Assembly (NCBI GenBank): GCA_963783045.1
Contig: CAWAMD010000005.1
Span: 310,001 to 374,000, forward strand
Direction: 5' to 3'
Length of the DNA: 64,000 bases
Origin: CAWAMD01 sp963783045
GTDB taxonomy: Bacteria; Actinomycetota; Nitriliruptoria; Nitriliruptorales; Nitriliruptoraceae
Shown here: piece by piece, positions 34,227-41,102 of the stretch
Numbering within the stretch: the stretch's first letter is position 1
How the letters are laid out: every line of letters begins with the position of its first letter
The notes under the pieces: model-generated
Told to the model about the DNA's origin: nothing
Seen by the model: the letters and a program-made list of their open reading frames with translations, nothing else
Databases searched by the model: none
Position numbers and translations under genes: made by a program

Positions 34227-35462
34227 ATGGCATCGGCAACCCTCACGTACAACTACCAGGTCCGCGACCGGGCCGGGAAGATGATCTCCGGTCAGCTCGA
34301 GGCCGACTCGCAGGGCGCGGTCGTCGCGAAGCTGCGCAGCATGGGCTACGCCCCGATCCGGGTCGAGCAGGAGAAGACCACCGGGCTGAAGAAGGAGATC
34401 ACCATCCCGGGCTTCGGCCCGAAGGTGAAGCTCCAGGACCTCGCGATCTTCTCGCGCCAGTTCGCGACGATGATCAACTCCGGCCTGTCGCTGCTGCGTG
34501 CGCTCACCATCCTGGCCGAGCAGACGGACAACGCCGAGCTGTGCCGGGTCGTCGACGAGATCCGCACCCAGGTCGAGTCCGGCAAGTCGCTGTCGGCCGC
34601 GCTCGGCGAGCACCCGAAGGTGTTCCCGAAGCTGTACACGGCGATGGTGCGCGCCGGTGAGACCGCGGGCATGCTCGACCAGGTGCTCGTCCGCATCGCG
34701 GAGACCCTCGAGAAGGACGTCGCGCTGCGCGGCAAGATCAAGGCCGCACTGACCTACCCGGTCATCGTGTTCATCCTCGCGGTGCTGCTGACCGGCGTCA
34801 TGCTCGTGTTCATCGTGCCGACGTTCGTCGGCATGTTCGCGAGCCTCGGCGGTGAGCTGCCACTGCCGACCAAGATCCTCATGCACGCGTCGAACTTCGT
34901 CGCGTCCATCGCCGGCGTGCTGACCTTCATCGTGGGCCCGATCGTGACGTGGCAGGTGTTCAAGCGCGTCCGTGCCACCGAGGAGGGGCGCTACCGGCTC
35001 GACGCCATCAAGCTGAAGCTGCCGGTCTTCGGTGACCTCTTCCACAAGATCGCGATGTCGCGGTTCTCCCGGAACCTCGGCACCCTCATGAAGGCCGGCG
35101 TGCCCATCCTGCAGGCGCTCGAGATCACCGCCGACACGGTGAACAGCGGACCGGTCTCCCATGCGCTGAAGGACGTGCAGGACGGCGTGCGGGAGGGCGA
35201 GGCGATCGCCACGCCGCTGACCGACCACGAGGTCTTCCCGCCCATGGTGGTGCAGATGATCGCGGTCGGGGAGGAGACCGGCGCGGTCGACACGATGCTC
35301 GAGAAGATCGCCGAGTTCTACGACCAGGAGGTCGAGTCGACGACCGAGTCGCTGACCGCCCTCATGGAGCCGCTCATGATCGCGGTCCTCGGTGGCCTCG
35401 TCGGGTCGATGGTCATCTCGCTCTACATGCCGATCTTCAAGGTCATGGACCTCGTGAGCTGA
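34227..35462 (+). CDS. pilC: Type IV pilus inner-membrane platform protein PilC
   Basis: The product is 411 residues, the standard length. Two T2SSF domains are visible: the first with LAIFSRQFATMINSGLSLLRALTILAEQT, the second with FSRNLGTLMKAGVPILQALEITADTV. Membrane segments lie near residues 175-200 and 225-245, and at the C-terminus (LMIAVLGGLVGSMVISLYMPIF). It is the platform on which PilB and PilT act. ATG 34227 has CAGGAG 11 bp after the pilT stop. It is the last gene of the roadblock-pilBTC unit; a strong terminator follows 21 bp after the stop. Confidence 0.94.
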   Translation: MASATLTYNYQVRDRAGKMISGQLEADSQGAVVAKLRSMGYAPIRVEQEKTTGLKKEITIPGFGPKVKLQDLAIFSRQFATMINSGLSLLRALTILAEQTDNAELCRVVDEIRTQVESGKSLSAALGEHPKVFPKLYTAMVRAGETAGMLDQVLVRIAETLEKDVALRGKIKAALTYPVIVFILAVLLTGVMLVFIVPTFVGMFASLGGELPLPTKILMHASNFVASIAGVLTFIVGPIVTWQVFKRVRATEEGRYRLDAIKLKLPVFGDLFHKIAMSRFSRNLGTLMKAGVPILQALEITADTVNSGPVSHALKDVQDGVREGEAIATPLTDHEVFPPMVVQMIAVGEETGAVDTMLEKIAEFYDQEVESTTESLTALMEPLMIAVLGGLVGSMVISLYMPIFKVMDLVS

Positions 35463-35483
35463 TCGTCCGGGACCGTTAGACCA

Positions 35484-35517
35484 GGGGAGGGGGCCCGACA
35501 CGGGCCCTCTCCCTTTT
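35484..35517 (+). terminator. Rho-independent terminator after pilC
   Basis: Bases 35484-35497 pair with 35501-35514 (14 pairs including two G-T), with a 3-nt loop ACA, followed by a run of T ending at 35517. It separates the motor operon from the pilA unit. The 417-bp gap 35463-35879 holds, in order, this terminator, a promoter element, a riboswitch-like RNA and a second hairpin; nothing else was seen in it. Confidence 0.9.
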
Positions 35518-35635
35518 GCCGGCGGCGGATCACGCAGGGCGGTCGCAGCGGGCCGGGGCGCGGTCACAGCAGCCTCGGGAACCACAGCAGCGCACCCCTG
35601 CTGACGGGGCCATCACAGAAAGTGGCCGCGAGCCC

Positions 35636-35663
35636 TAAAGTCCCCTGGCCATCCGGTCGACAA
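35636..35663 (+). promoter_or_regulatory. Candidate FliA/WhiG-type promoter 2 (pilA leader)
   Basis: TAAAG at 35636-35640, 15 nt, then GTCGACAA at 35656-35663. A start about 7-9 nt downstream would place the transcript end just before the aptamer at 35683. TAAAGT alone could instead be a vegetative -10 box, but the shared spacing with four other pilus promoters favours the sigma-28-like reading. Confidence 0.6.
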
Positions 35664-35682
35664 TCACTGCGACAGGCCGCAA

Positions 35683-35779
35683 GCGCGAAGAAAGGGCGAA
35701 CCCGTCGAGAGGCGGGCAAGCAACACCACGGGACCTCACCCACCACATCATCGGGACGGTCATCCGGGTTGCCTCGCGC
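35683..35779 (+). promoter_or_regulatory. Candidate class-I cyclic-di-GMP (GEMM-I) riboswitch upstream of pilA
   Basis: Outer stem: GCGCGA 35683-35688 with TCGCGC 35774-35779. Conserved AGGGCGAACC at 35693-35702 (GEMM-I has AGGGCAAACC). Hairpin: CCCGTC 35701-35706, GNRA loop GAGA, GGCGGG 35711-35716. Then GCAA at 35719-35722, ACCACGGG 35725-35732, and a stem GACC 35732-35735 with GGTC 35758-35761. The 3' part is ATCCGGGTTGCC at 35762-35773, close to the GEMM-I AGCCGGGTTGCC. The loop GAGA with no CCTAA receptor differs from the common GAAA/receptor pair. Known GEMM-I RNAs sense c-di-GMP, a variant senses 3',3'-cGAMP, and several precede pilin genes. Confidence 0.65.
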
Positions 35780-35787
35780 AAGTGCAC

Positions 35788-35848
35788 TGGGGTGTGAGCT
35801 CCGGGTGCTTGTGCAGGCGGATCGCAAGATCCGCGGCCGGTCACCCCA
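35788..35848 (+). promoter_or_regulatory. Hairpin between riboswitch-like RNA and pilA
   Basis: TGGGGTG 35788-35794 pairs with CACCCCA 35842-35848. Inside, GCGGATC 35817-35823 and GATCCGC 35828-35834 form a perfect 7-bp hairpin with loop GCAA. There is no T-run, so this is not an intrinsic terminator; it may be the expression platform or an RNA-stabilising element. The pilA Shine-Dalgarno GGGAG (35871-35875) is outside it. Confidence 0.5.
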
Positions 35849-35879
35849 AGTTCATAGCCATCATCAGAAAGGGAGTGCG

Positions 35880-36339
35880 ATGCTTCGCACGATCTGGGAG
35901 CGGAAGCGCGAGGAAGAAGGCTTCACGCTCATCGAGCTGCTCGTCGTCGTGATCATCATCGGCATCCTGGCCGCGATCGCGATCCCGGTGTTCCTGAACC
36001 AGCGCAAGAAGGCCTGGGACGCCGCCGCCAAGTCAGAACGTCAAGAACATGAGCACCGCCGAGGAGACGTGGCTGAGCGACCCGGGCAGCAGCGGCGAAT
36101 ACACCGCGACACCCTGAGCGAACTCACGACGATGGGCTTCAAGCCGTCGGACGGCGTCCAGCACGCAATGTGCATGCGACGCCGGGCAGTCGCTACATAG
36201 TCATCGGCAAGCATGAGCAGAGCGACAACTACTGGTACTTCGACAGTTCGACTCCGGCCAGCTGACCGACGCGGCCTCCATGCCCGCGCCGAGCAGCGCC
36301 TGCACCGCGACGCCGACCTTCCAGGACTATCTGAGGTAG
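35880..36339 (+). pseudogene. pilA: Major type IV pilin PilA, reading frame broken by four indels
   Basis: ATG 35880 starts a 14-residue prepilin leader ending REEEG, then FTLIELLVVVIIIGILAAIAIPVFLNQRKKAWD, the class III signal with Glu5 and pilin alpha-1 helix. After residue 52 the frame shifts: one extra A in GAACGTC (36036-36042), then one base missing near 36112, near 36174 and near 36258. Restoring them gives about 153 residues, including KNMSTAEETWLSDPGSSGEY, LSELTTMGFKPSDGVQHAMC and SACTATPTFQDYLR, with two Cys that could form a D-region disulfide. Promoter, riboswitch and terminator look intact. It is either a true pseudogene or a low-quality stretch. Confidence 0.85.
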
Positions 36340-36351
36340 GCCAATCCGCTG

Positions 36352-36391
36352 CAGTGGTGGGACGGGCGCATCGCCGCCCGTCCCACCACTG
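36352..36391 (+). terminator. Terminator-like hairpin after pilA
   Basis: Bases 36352-36368 and 36375-36391 form a perfect 17-bp stem with a 6-nt loop, starting 12 bp after the pilA stop. The following sequence is only moderately T-rich. It probably limits readthrough from pilA into pilD, giving more pilin than peptidase. Confidence 0.7.
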
Positions 36392-36440
36392 TGCGTCGTC
36401 TCGGACCGAGGTCGCTCTGGGAACCCAGGTGAGGACACGC

Positions 36441-37244
36441 GTGGAGCTATTCGCCATCCTCGTGTGTGCGGTCCTCGGGCTCGTGCTCGGGTCCTTCGGC
36501 AACGTCGCCATCTGGCGCTGGCCGCGGGGCGAGTCGGTCAACGAGCCGCGCCACTCGGCCTGCCCCCGCTGCGGACATGCCATCCGCTGGTACGACAACA
36601 TTCCGGTGGCCTCTTGGCTCGTCCTGCGCGGCCGCTGCCGCGACTGTGGTGAGCCGATCTCGATCCGGTACCCGTTCATCGAGGCGCTGACCGGTGCGCT
36701 GTTCGGCGCGGTCGCCTGGGTCCACGGACTCACCTGGGTGCTGCCGGCCCTGCTGACGCTGACGTGGGTGCTCGTCATCGCCAGCGTCATCGACCTCGAG
36801 CACCGCATCATCCCGAACCGCCTGACCTACGCGGCCGCGCCGACACTGCTCGTCCTCGTGACCGTCGCGGCGGCCGTCACCGGGGAGTGGGGCAACCTCT
36901 CTCGCGCCGCCATCGCCGGTGTCGCGATCCCCGCCGCGATGCTCGCGCTCTCCGAGCTCTTCCGGCTCGTGCGCGGCCAGGCGGGCATCGGCATGGGCGA
37001 CATCAAGCTCGCCGTGTCCATCGGCCTCGTCGTCGGCTATCTCGGCGGCTGGCAGCTCGTCATCTTCTTCTATGCGACCGCCATCAGCGCCGTCGTCGTC
37101 GCCTTCGGCCTCATCGCGGCCGGACGGGCCAAGCTCGCCACACGGATCCCCTACGGCCCCTACCTGGCGCTCGGCGCCATGGTCGCCATTCTGGCCGGCG
37201 GTCCGCTCACTCGGCTCCTCGAAGGGCTGCTCCTTCCGAGCTAG
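36441..37244 (+). CDS. pilD: Prepilin leader peptidase / N-methyltransferase
   Basis: The product is 267 residues. A first membrane helix (ELFAILVCAVLGLVLGSFGNVAIWRWPRGESV) is followed by a cytoplasmic zinc domain with CPRCGH and CRDCGE, the mark of the bifunctional form that also methylates the new N-terminus. The aspartyl protease residues are in VIDLEHRIIPNRLTY and GIGMGDIKLAVSIGL (GxGD). About eight membrane helices are expected. It cleaves all prepilins encoded nearby after the conserved Gly. GTG 36441 has AGGTGAGG at 36427-36434; GTG 36429 is the alternative. No promoter element was seen in the 49 bp after the hairpin, so expression may rely on pilA readthrough. Confidence 0.93.
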   Translation: MELFAILVCAVLGLVLGSFGNVAIWRWPRGESVNEPRHSACPRCGHAIRWYDNIPVASWLVLRGRCRDCGEPISIRYPFIEALTGALFGAVAWVHGLTWVLPALLTLTWVLVIASVIDLEHRIIPNRLTYAAAPTLLVLVTVAAAVTGEWGNLSRAAIAGVAIPAAMLALSELFRLVRGQAGIGMGDIKLAVSIGLVVGYLGGWQLVIFFYATAISAVVVAFGLIAAGRAKLATRIPYGPYLALGAMVAILAGGPLTRLLEGLLLPS

Positions 37245-37328
37245 CGGCCGGCACCTGTCTGGCCCGAAACCGGCACTGAAGGAACGGTCCGTGGCTGCCG
37301 ACGTACTGGTCGGGTAGGGGAACGCCGC

Positions 37329-37356
37329 TCAAGTTCGGGGCCTCCACTGCCGACGG
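37329..37356 (+). promoter_or_regulatory. Candidate FliA/WhiG-type promoter 3 (HTH-pilMNO operon)
   Basis: TCAAG at 37329-37333, 15 nt, then GCCGACGG at 37349-37356. It lies 84 nt before ATG 37441 of the HTH gene and shares spacing with the other four pilus elements. Confidence 0.6.
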
Positions 37357-37440
37357 TGATGACTGACGCAGAGAGTGCTTGCTGTGACTGCTGTGAAGCA
37401 TCCGACGGTCACCGGACAGCACCGACGAAGCGAGGTCGCA

Positions 37441-37653
37441 ATGCAGACGGACGGACCAGCCACGGCTGACCCGCTCCTCACGGTGGCCGAGGTCGCCACG
37501 ATGCTCCGCGTCTCGAACATGACCGTCTACCGGCTCATCCAGCGCGGCCATCTCGGCGCGTTGCGGGTCGGGAAGAACTACCGCATCCGCCAGACGGACC
37601 TCGACGACTACCTCACCGCAGGTTCCGTCCGCGTCTCACAGAGGAGGGGGTAG
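37441..37653 (+). CDS. MerR/excisionase-type helix-turn-helix protein (BldC-like)
   Basis: The product is 70 residues, almost entirely one DNA-binding domain: LLTVAEVATMLRVSNMTVYRLIQRGHLGALRVGKNYRIRQTDLDDYL. It matches the excisionase/BldC-type winged helix common in actinobacteria. It is the first gene of the pilMNO operon, with pilM 3 bp downstream, so it may regulate pilus genes, including its own. There is no phage or integrase gene nearby, which argues against a true excisionase. ATG 37441 has GAGG at 37432-37435; GTG 37375 would add 22 residues but lacks a good Shine-Dalgarno. Confidence 0.75.
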   Translation: MQTDGPATADPLLTVAEVATMLRVSNMTVYRLIQRGHLGALRVGKNYRIRQTDLDDYLTAGSVRVSQRRG

Positions 37654-37656
37654 ACG

Positions 37657-38709
37657 GTGGCGAAGAAGAATGCCGTCGGCCTGGACATCGGGACACGCAC
37701 CGTGCACCTGGCCCACGTCCAGCAGTCGCGTGGTCAGCCCACGGTCGTCAACTTCGGTGGCGTCGAGCTACCCGTCGGCGCCGTCCGGGAGGGCGAGATC
37801 GTCGACGTGCAGGAAGCGACGAACGCCGTCAAGGAGCTCGTCGGCTCGACCGGGCTGAAGGAGAAGGAGGTCTGGGTCGGCGTCGCCAACCAGCGCGTCG
37901 TCGTCCGCCAGGTCGACCTGCCCTACATGCCCGAGGACGAGCTGCGCGCCTCGCTGCGGTTCCAGGTCCAGGAGTTCATCCCCATCCCGGTGGAGGACGC
38001 CGAGCTGGACTTCCACGTCCTCGACGAGTTCCAGGGGGACGGGGACGCGCGGATGCAGCGGCTGCTGCTGGTCGCCGCCCACAAGGACATGATCGCCACC
38101 CACATCGCCGCCGCCACCGAAGCGGGGCTGCGGCCGGTGGGCGTCGACCTCAACCCCTTCGCGGTTCTGCGGACGCTCGCCTCCGAGTCGCTCGTCGAGG
38201 CGACCAGCGAGGTGCTCGTCGACGTGGGCGCCGGGGTCACCAACATCGTGGTCCACGAGGCCGGCGTGCCGAAGTTCGTGCGCATCCTCGTGCTCGGCGG
38301 TGAGGACATCACCGAGGCGCTGGTCAACGCGCTCTCGCTGCCCTACGAGGAGGCGGAGGCACTCAAGAAGCGCACCGGCCTGAAGGGCCCCGAGGCGAGC
38401 GGCGACACGGGCGCGAGCATCATCGAGGAGCACGCCGGGCAGTTCGTGGACGAGATCCGCAGCTCGCTCGACTACTACCAGGCGCAGACGGGCAGCACCC
38501 GCCTCTCGCGGGTCGTGCTGGCCGGCGGGGGAGCGTTGCTGAGCGGCCTGCCCGACCGGCTCGCCCGCGTCCTGCGCCTCCCCGTCGAGGTCGGACGACC
38601 CTTCGACTTCCTACCGACGAAGGGAACCGTCTTCGGCCCTGAGCAGCTCGCCCAGGTCGGACCGGTGCTCACGACCGCCCTCGGGCTGGCATTGGGAGGG
38701 ACGGAATGA
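37657..38709 (+). CDS. pilM: Type IV pilus assembly protein PilM (actin-like)
   Basis: The product is 350 residues. It is an FtsA/actin-like cytoplasmic ATPase. Phosphate-binding segments are AVGLDIGTRTVHLAHV and EVLVDVGAGVTNIVVHEAG, with the adenosine motif VLAGGGALLSGLPDRLARVL; RQVDLPYMPEDELRASLRFQVQEFIPIPVEDAELDF is PilM-specific. PilM binds the N-terminal tail of PilN (consensus NLLP) and links the inner-membrane complex with PilB/PilC. GTG 37657 has GAGGAGGG just upstream. The stop overlaps pilN by ATGA. Confidence 0.93.
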   Translation: MAKKNAVGLDIGTRTVHLAHVQQSRGQPTVVNFGGVELPVGAVREGEIVDVQEATNAVKELVGSTGLKEKEVWVGVANQRVVVRQVDLPYMPEDELRASLRFQVQEFIPIPVEDAELDFHVLDEFQGDGDARMQRLLLVAAHKDMIATHIAAATEAGLRPVGVDLNPFAVLRTLASESLVEATSEVLVDVGAGVTNIVVHEAGVPKFVRILVLGGEDITEALVNALSLPYEEAEALKKRTGLKGPEASGDTGASIIEEHAGQFVDEIRSSLDYYQAQTGSTRLSRVVLAGGGALLSGLPDRLARVLRLPVEVGRPFDFLPTKGTVFGPEQLAQVGPVLTTALGLALGGTE

Positions 38710-39335
38710 GTGTCCGCGTCAATCTCCTCCCGCAGGAGATCGAGGAGCGCAACCGCGCCGCCCGGCAGCGCACGTTCGCGGCCCTTGGTGCCGCCGCGCT
38801 CGTCGGCATCCTCGTCGCGCTCTACTTCGTGCAGGTCGGCCGGGTCAACACCGCCCAGGCCGAGCTCGCGACGCAGCAGGACGAGGTGACCCGCCTGCAG
38901 GGTGAGGCGAACAAGCTCAACGAGTTCGGTGCCCTCGAGCAGGAGGAGCAGGCGTCCGCCACGCTGCTGGCCTCCGCGCTCGGGAACGAGGCATCGATGG
39001 CCGGGATCCTCCAGGATCTCGCGGCCGTCATGCCGAGCGACACCGAGCTGCAGTCGGTCAACATCAGCGTCGGCCAGGAGCAGGCCGCCGGCAACGGCCA
39101 GGCACGCCCCTCCTTCGGAACGCTGACGCTGTCCGGCCGCACCATCCACGGCCACGCCCCGGGTCTCGAGCGGTTCCTGCTCGAGCTGCAGAAGGTGGCG
39201 TCCTTCCAGAACGTCTACTTCAACAGCTCCACCGTGGACGACGCCGGCGTATCGACCTTCGCCGTCGACGTGCAGCTCGGCCAGGAGATCTTCACCAAGC
39301 GCTACGTCAACGGCCTGCCGGAGGAGCTGCGATGA
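38706..39335 (+). CDS. pilN: Type IV pilus alignment protein PilN
   Basis: The product is 209 residues. The N-terminal MSVRVNLLPQEIEERNR contains the NLLP motif bound by PilM. One membrane helix (FAALGAAALVGILVALYFVQV) is followed by a coiled coil (QAELATQQDEVTRLQGEANKLNEF) and a ferredoxin-like domain (MAGILQDLAAVMPSDTELQSVNISV, GHAPGLERFLLELQKVASFQNVYF). It forms a heterodimer with PilO on the outer side of the membrane. ATG 38706 overlaps pilM, and its stop overlaps pilO. Confidence 0.9.
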   Translation: MSVRVNLLPQEIEERNRAARQRTFAALGAAALVGILVALYFVQVGRVNTAQAELATQQDEVTRLQGEANKLNEFGALEQEEQASATLLASALGNEASMAGILQDLAAVMPSDTELQSVNISVGQEQAAGNGQARPSFGTLTLSGRTIHGHAPGLERFLLELQKVASFQNVYFNSSTVDDAGVSTFAVDVQLGQEIFTKRYVNGLPEELR

Positions 39336-39985
39336 ACCGCCAGACGCTGATGCTCAGCGCCCTCGGGGTCGTGGTCACCCTCGTCGCCTACTTCTTCCTC
39401 GTGTGGTCGCCGAAGAACGCCGAGATCGCCGACCTCCACGACCAGACGGAGCAGGCGATCAGCCAGCAGGGCACCATCCGCAGCCGCATCCAGGCGCTGC
39501 AGGAGGTGCGCTCGCGGGCACCGGAGATCGAGGCGTCCCTGGCGGCGGCCGAAGCGGTCGTCCCGCACGACGCCGCGCTCCCCAGCGCGCTGCGGCAGCT
39601 CCAGAGCGCCGCCGACGACGCCGGCGTCGAGCTCGTGTCCGTCTCCGCCGGCCGACCGGCCGCAGCGAGCGGCGAGGGCACCGCAGCCGGGCTGTCGCAG
39701 ATCTCCATGAACGTGCAGGTCAACGGCAGCTACTTCCAGACCGTCGACTTCCTGCGGCGGATCGCGGACCCGTCGATCACGCCCCGCGGGGTCGTGTGGT
39801 CGGCGACGGCGCTTGCACCGTCCACGTACCCGACGCTGTCCGTGTCGCTGTCCGGGACGATGTACGCCGTGCTCGCCGGACCGCCCGCGGAGCAGGCACC
39901 GCAGCAGAACAAGGACCAGCAGCAGTCGGATGTCACGAACACCTCGGGGACGCCGGCAGCCGACACCACGGAGGACGCAGCATGA
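39332..39985 (+). CDS. pilO: Type IV pilus alignment protein PilO
   Basis: The product is 217 residues. One N-terminal membrane helix (LMLSALGVVVTLVAYFFLVW) is followed by a coiled coil (QTEQAISQQGTIRSRIQALQEV) and a PilO domain (EAVVPHDAALPSALRQLQSAADDAGVELVSVSAGRP, QISMNVQVNGSYFQTVDFLRRIADPSITPRGVVW). The last 30 residues are Gln/Thr-rich and probably disordered. It pairs with PilN. ATGA overlaps on both sides show tight coupling with pilN and the PilP-like gene. Confidence 0.9.
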   Translation: MNRQTLMLSALGVVVTLVAYFFLVWSPKNAEIADLHDQTEQAISQQGTIRSRIQALQEVRSRAPEIEASLAAAEAVVPHDAALPSALRQLQSAADDAGVELVSVSAGRPAAASGEGTAAGLSQISMNVQVNGSYFQTVDFLRRIADPSITPRGVVWSATALAPSTYPTLSVSLSGTMYAVLAGPPAEQAPQQNKDQQQSDVTNTSGTPAADTTEDAA

Positions 39986-40917
39986 GCGACACCAACGTCG
40001 TGGTGGAGGAGGAAGCGCAGGCATCGCCGCGCGACCCGAAGCGCATCGCGCTGATCGCGCTCGGCGCCGTCGCGGTGCTGGCACTGCTCTGGTTCGTCGT
40101 GCTCGGACCCCTGCTCGCAGGCGGTGGCGACGAGGCCAGCAGCGAGGGCTTCCCGCCGCCGAAGAGCGCCCCGAACACGCAGACGGCCGCGGGCTCGTCG
40201 GCGACGGCCGAGACGGCCGCCGCAGAGACGCTGCCGGTCGAGACCTACGAGGTCTACCTCTCGCGTGACCCGTTCGAGCCGGTCGTCCCGGCACCCGCGG
40301 CAGCCGGCACCGGCGACCAGGCCGGCGGCGCGACCAACGGCGGCACCACGGGTGGCACGAACGGCGGCACCACGGGTGGGACGACCGGGGGCACGAACGG
40401 CGGGACGACCGGCGCGACCGAGAGCCCGACGCCGCCGCCGATCGACGCCCGCATGCTCGGCGTCTCCGCCGACGAGCAGGGCGCGGACCAGGCCATGATC
40501 CGGGTCGGCGACATCATCTACACCGTCGGCACCGGTGACGCGTTCGGCGACGGCTACGCCGTGACCGGCATCGCCGGGACCTGCGCGACCGTCACCCACG
40601 GCGGGTTCACCTACCAGCTGTGCGAGGGGCAGGCGGCCACGCCCGCCGGCGACGGGACGACGACCGGCGCGGCCAGCGGCTGCACCTCCGACGGCCAGGT
40701 CGTCTGTGACGGTCGCGAGGTGAGCCTCGTGGACGTGTACTCGAAGTCCGGATCGCCGTTCGCGAGCGTCCGGGTCGACAGCACGATCTACGACGTGACC
40801 AACGGCGACCGGTTCGCCGAGAACTTCCAGATGCTCTCCGTCGACTCGCCCTGCGCGACGATGCAGTACGGCGACGACACCTTCACGCTCTGCGAGGGCG
40901 AGCGCGTCCTGAAGTAG
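39982..40917 (+). CDS. PilP-position membrane protein with tandem disulfide domains
   Basis: The product is 311 residues and not a recognised PilP. One membrane helix at about residues 22-46 (IALIALGAVAVLALLWFVVLGPLLAGG) is followed by a Pro/Ser/Ala linker, YEVYLSRDPFEPVVP (a PilP/GspC-like contact motif), a Gly-Thr-Asn repeat of NGGTTGGT units (about 115-145), then two similar domains. The first has MIRVGDIIYTVGTGDAF and GTCATVTHGGFTYQLCEG; the second has SVRVDSTIYDVTNGDRF and SPCATMQYGDDTFTLCEG. Each holds a Cys pair likely to form a disulfide outside the membrane. It probably extends the PilMNO complex through the cell wall, replacing PilP. Confidence 0.65.
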   Translation: MSDTNVVVEEEAQASPRDPKRIALIALGAVAVLALLWFVVLGPLLAGGGDEASSEGFPPPKSAPNTQTAAGSSATAETAAAETLPVETYEVYLSRDPFEPVVPAPAAAGTGDQAGGATNGGTTGGTNGGTTGGTTGGTNGGTTGATESPTPPPIDARMLGVSADEQGADQAMIRVGDIIYTVGTGDAFGDGYAVTGIAGTCATVTHGGFTYQLCEGQAATPAGDGTTTGAASGCTSDGQVVCDGREVSLVDVYSKSGSPFASVRVDSTIYDVTNGDRFAENFQMLSVDSPCATMQYGDDTFTLCEGERVLK

Positions 40918-40937
40918 CGGATCGCACCGTCGCACCA

Positions 40938-40970
40938 CCGGTGGGGGCGCGCCCGCGCGACCCCCACCGG
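40938..40970 (+). terminator. Terminator-like hairpin after the pilMNO operon
   Basis: CCGGTGGGGG at 40938-40947 pairs with CCCCCACCGG at 40961-40970, a perfect 10-bp stem with a GC-rich 13-nt loop. There is no clear T-run after it. It starts 20 bp after the last stop of the operon. Confidence 0.6.
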
Positions 40971-41014
40971 CCTGTCGCTGTCGCGGAGCGTGGCCGAGAG
41001 ACTTCCCGCAGTGC

Positions 41015-41042
41015 TTAAGCGGGGGCTGGATGCGGTCGACGG
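41015..41042 (+). promoter_or_regulatory. Candidate FliA/WhiG-type promoter 4 (minor pilin triplet A)
   Basis: TTAAG at 41015-41019, 15 nt, then GTCGACGG at 41035-41042, 60 nt before the first start codon. A 7-bp inverted repeat, CTTCCCG 41002-41008 and CGGGAAG 41040-41046, brackets the element and could be an operator. The leader holds a perfect hairpin, GCGGACC 41051-41057 with GGTCCGC 41062-41068. Confidence 0.6.
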
Positions 41043-41102
41043 GAAGCAGTGCGGACCCGATGGTCCGCGCGTCGCAGGTCGATGAGCCGATGGGAGGGCC
41101 GG

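Noticed and set aside
35636..35641. TAAAGT as an ordinary vegetative -10 box for pilA
   Set aside because: Possible, but no -35 stands out, and the TAAAG plus GTCGAC pair at fixed spacing is shared with four other pilus promoters. Kept as an alternative in the feature text.
37375..37653. The HTH gene as a phage excisionase with the pilus region as a prophage remnant
   Set aside because: No integrase, attachment site or phage structural gene is present, and the gene is coupled to pilM.
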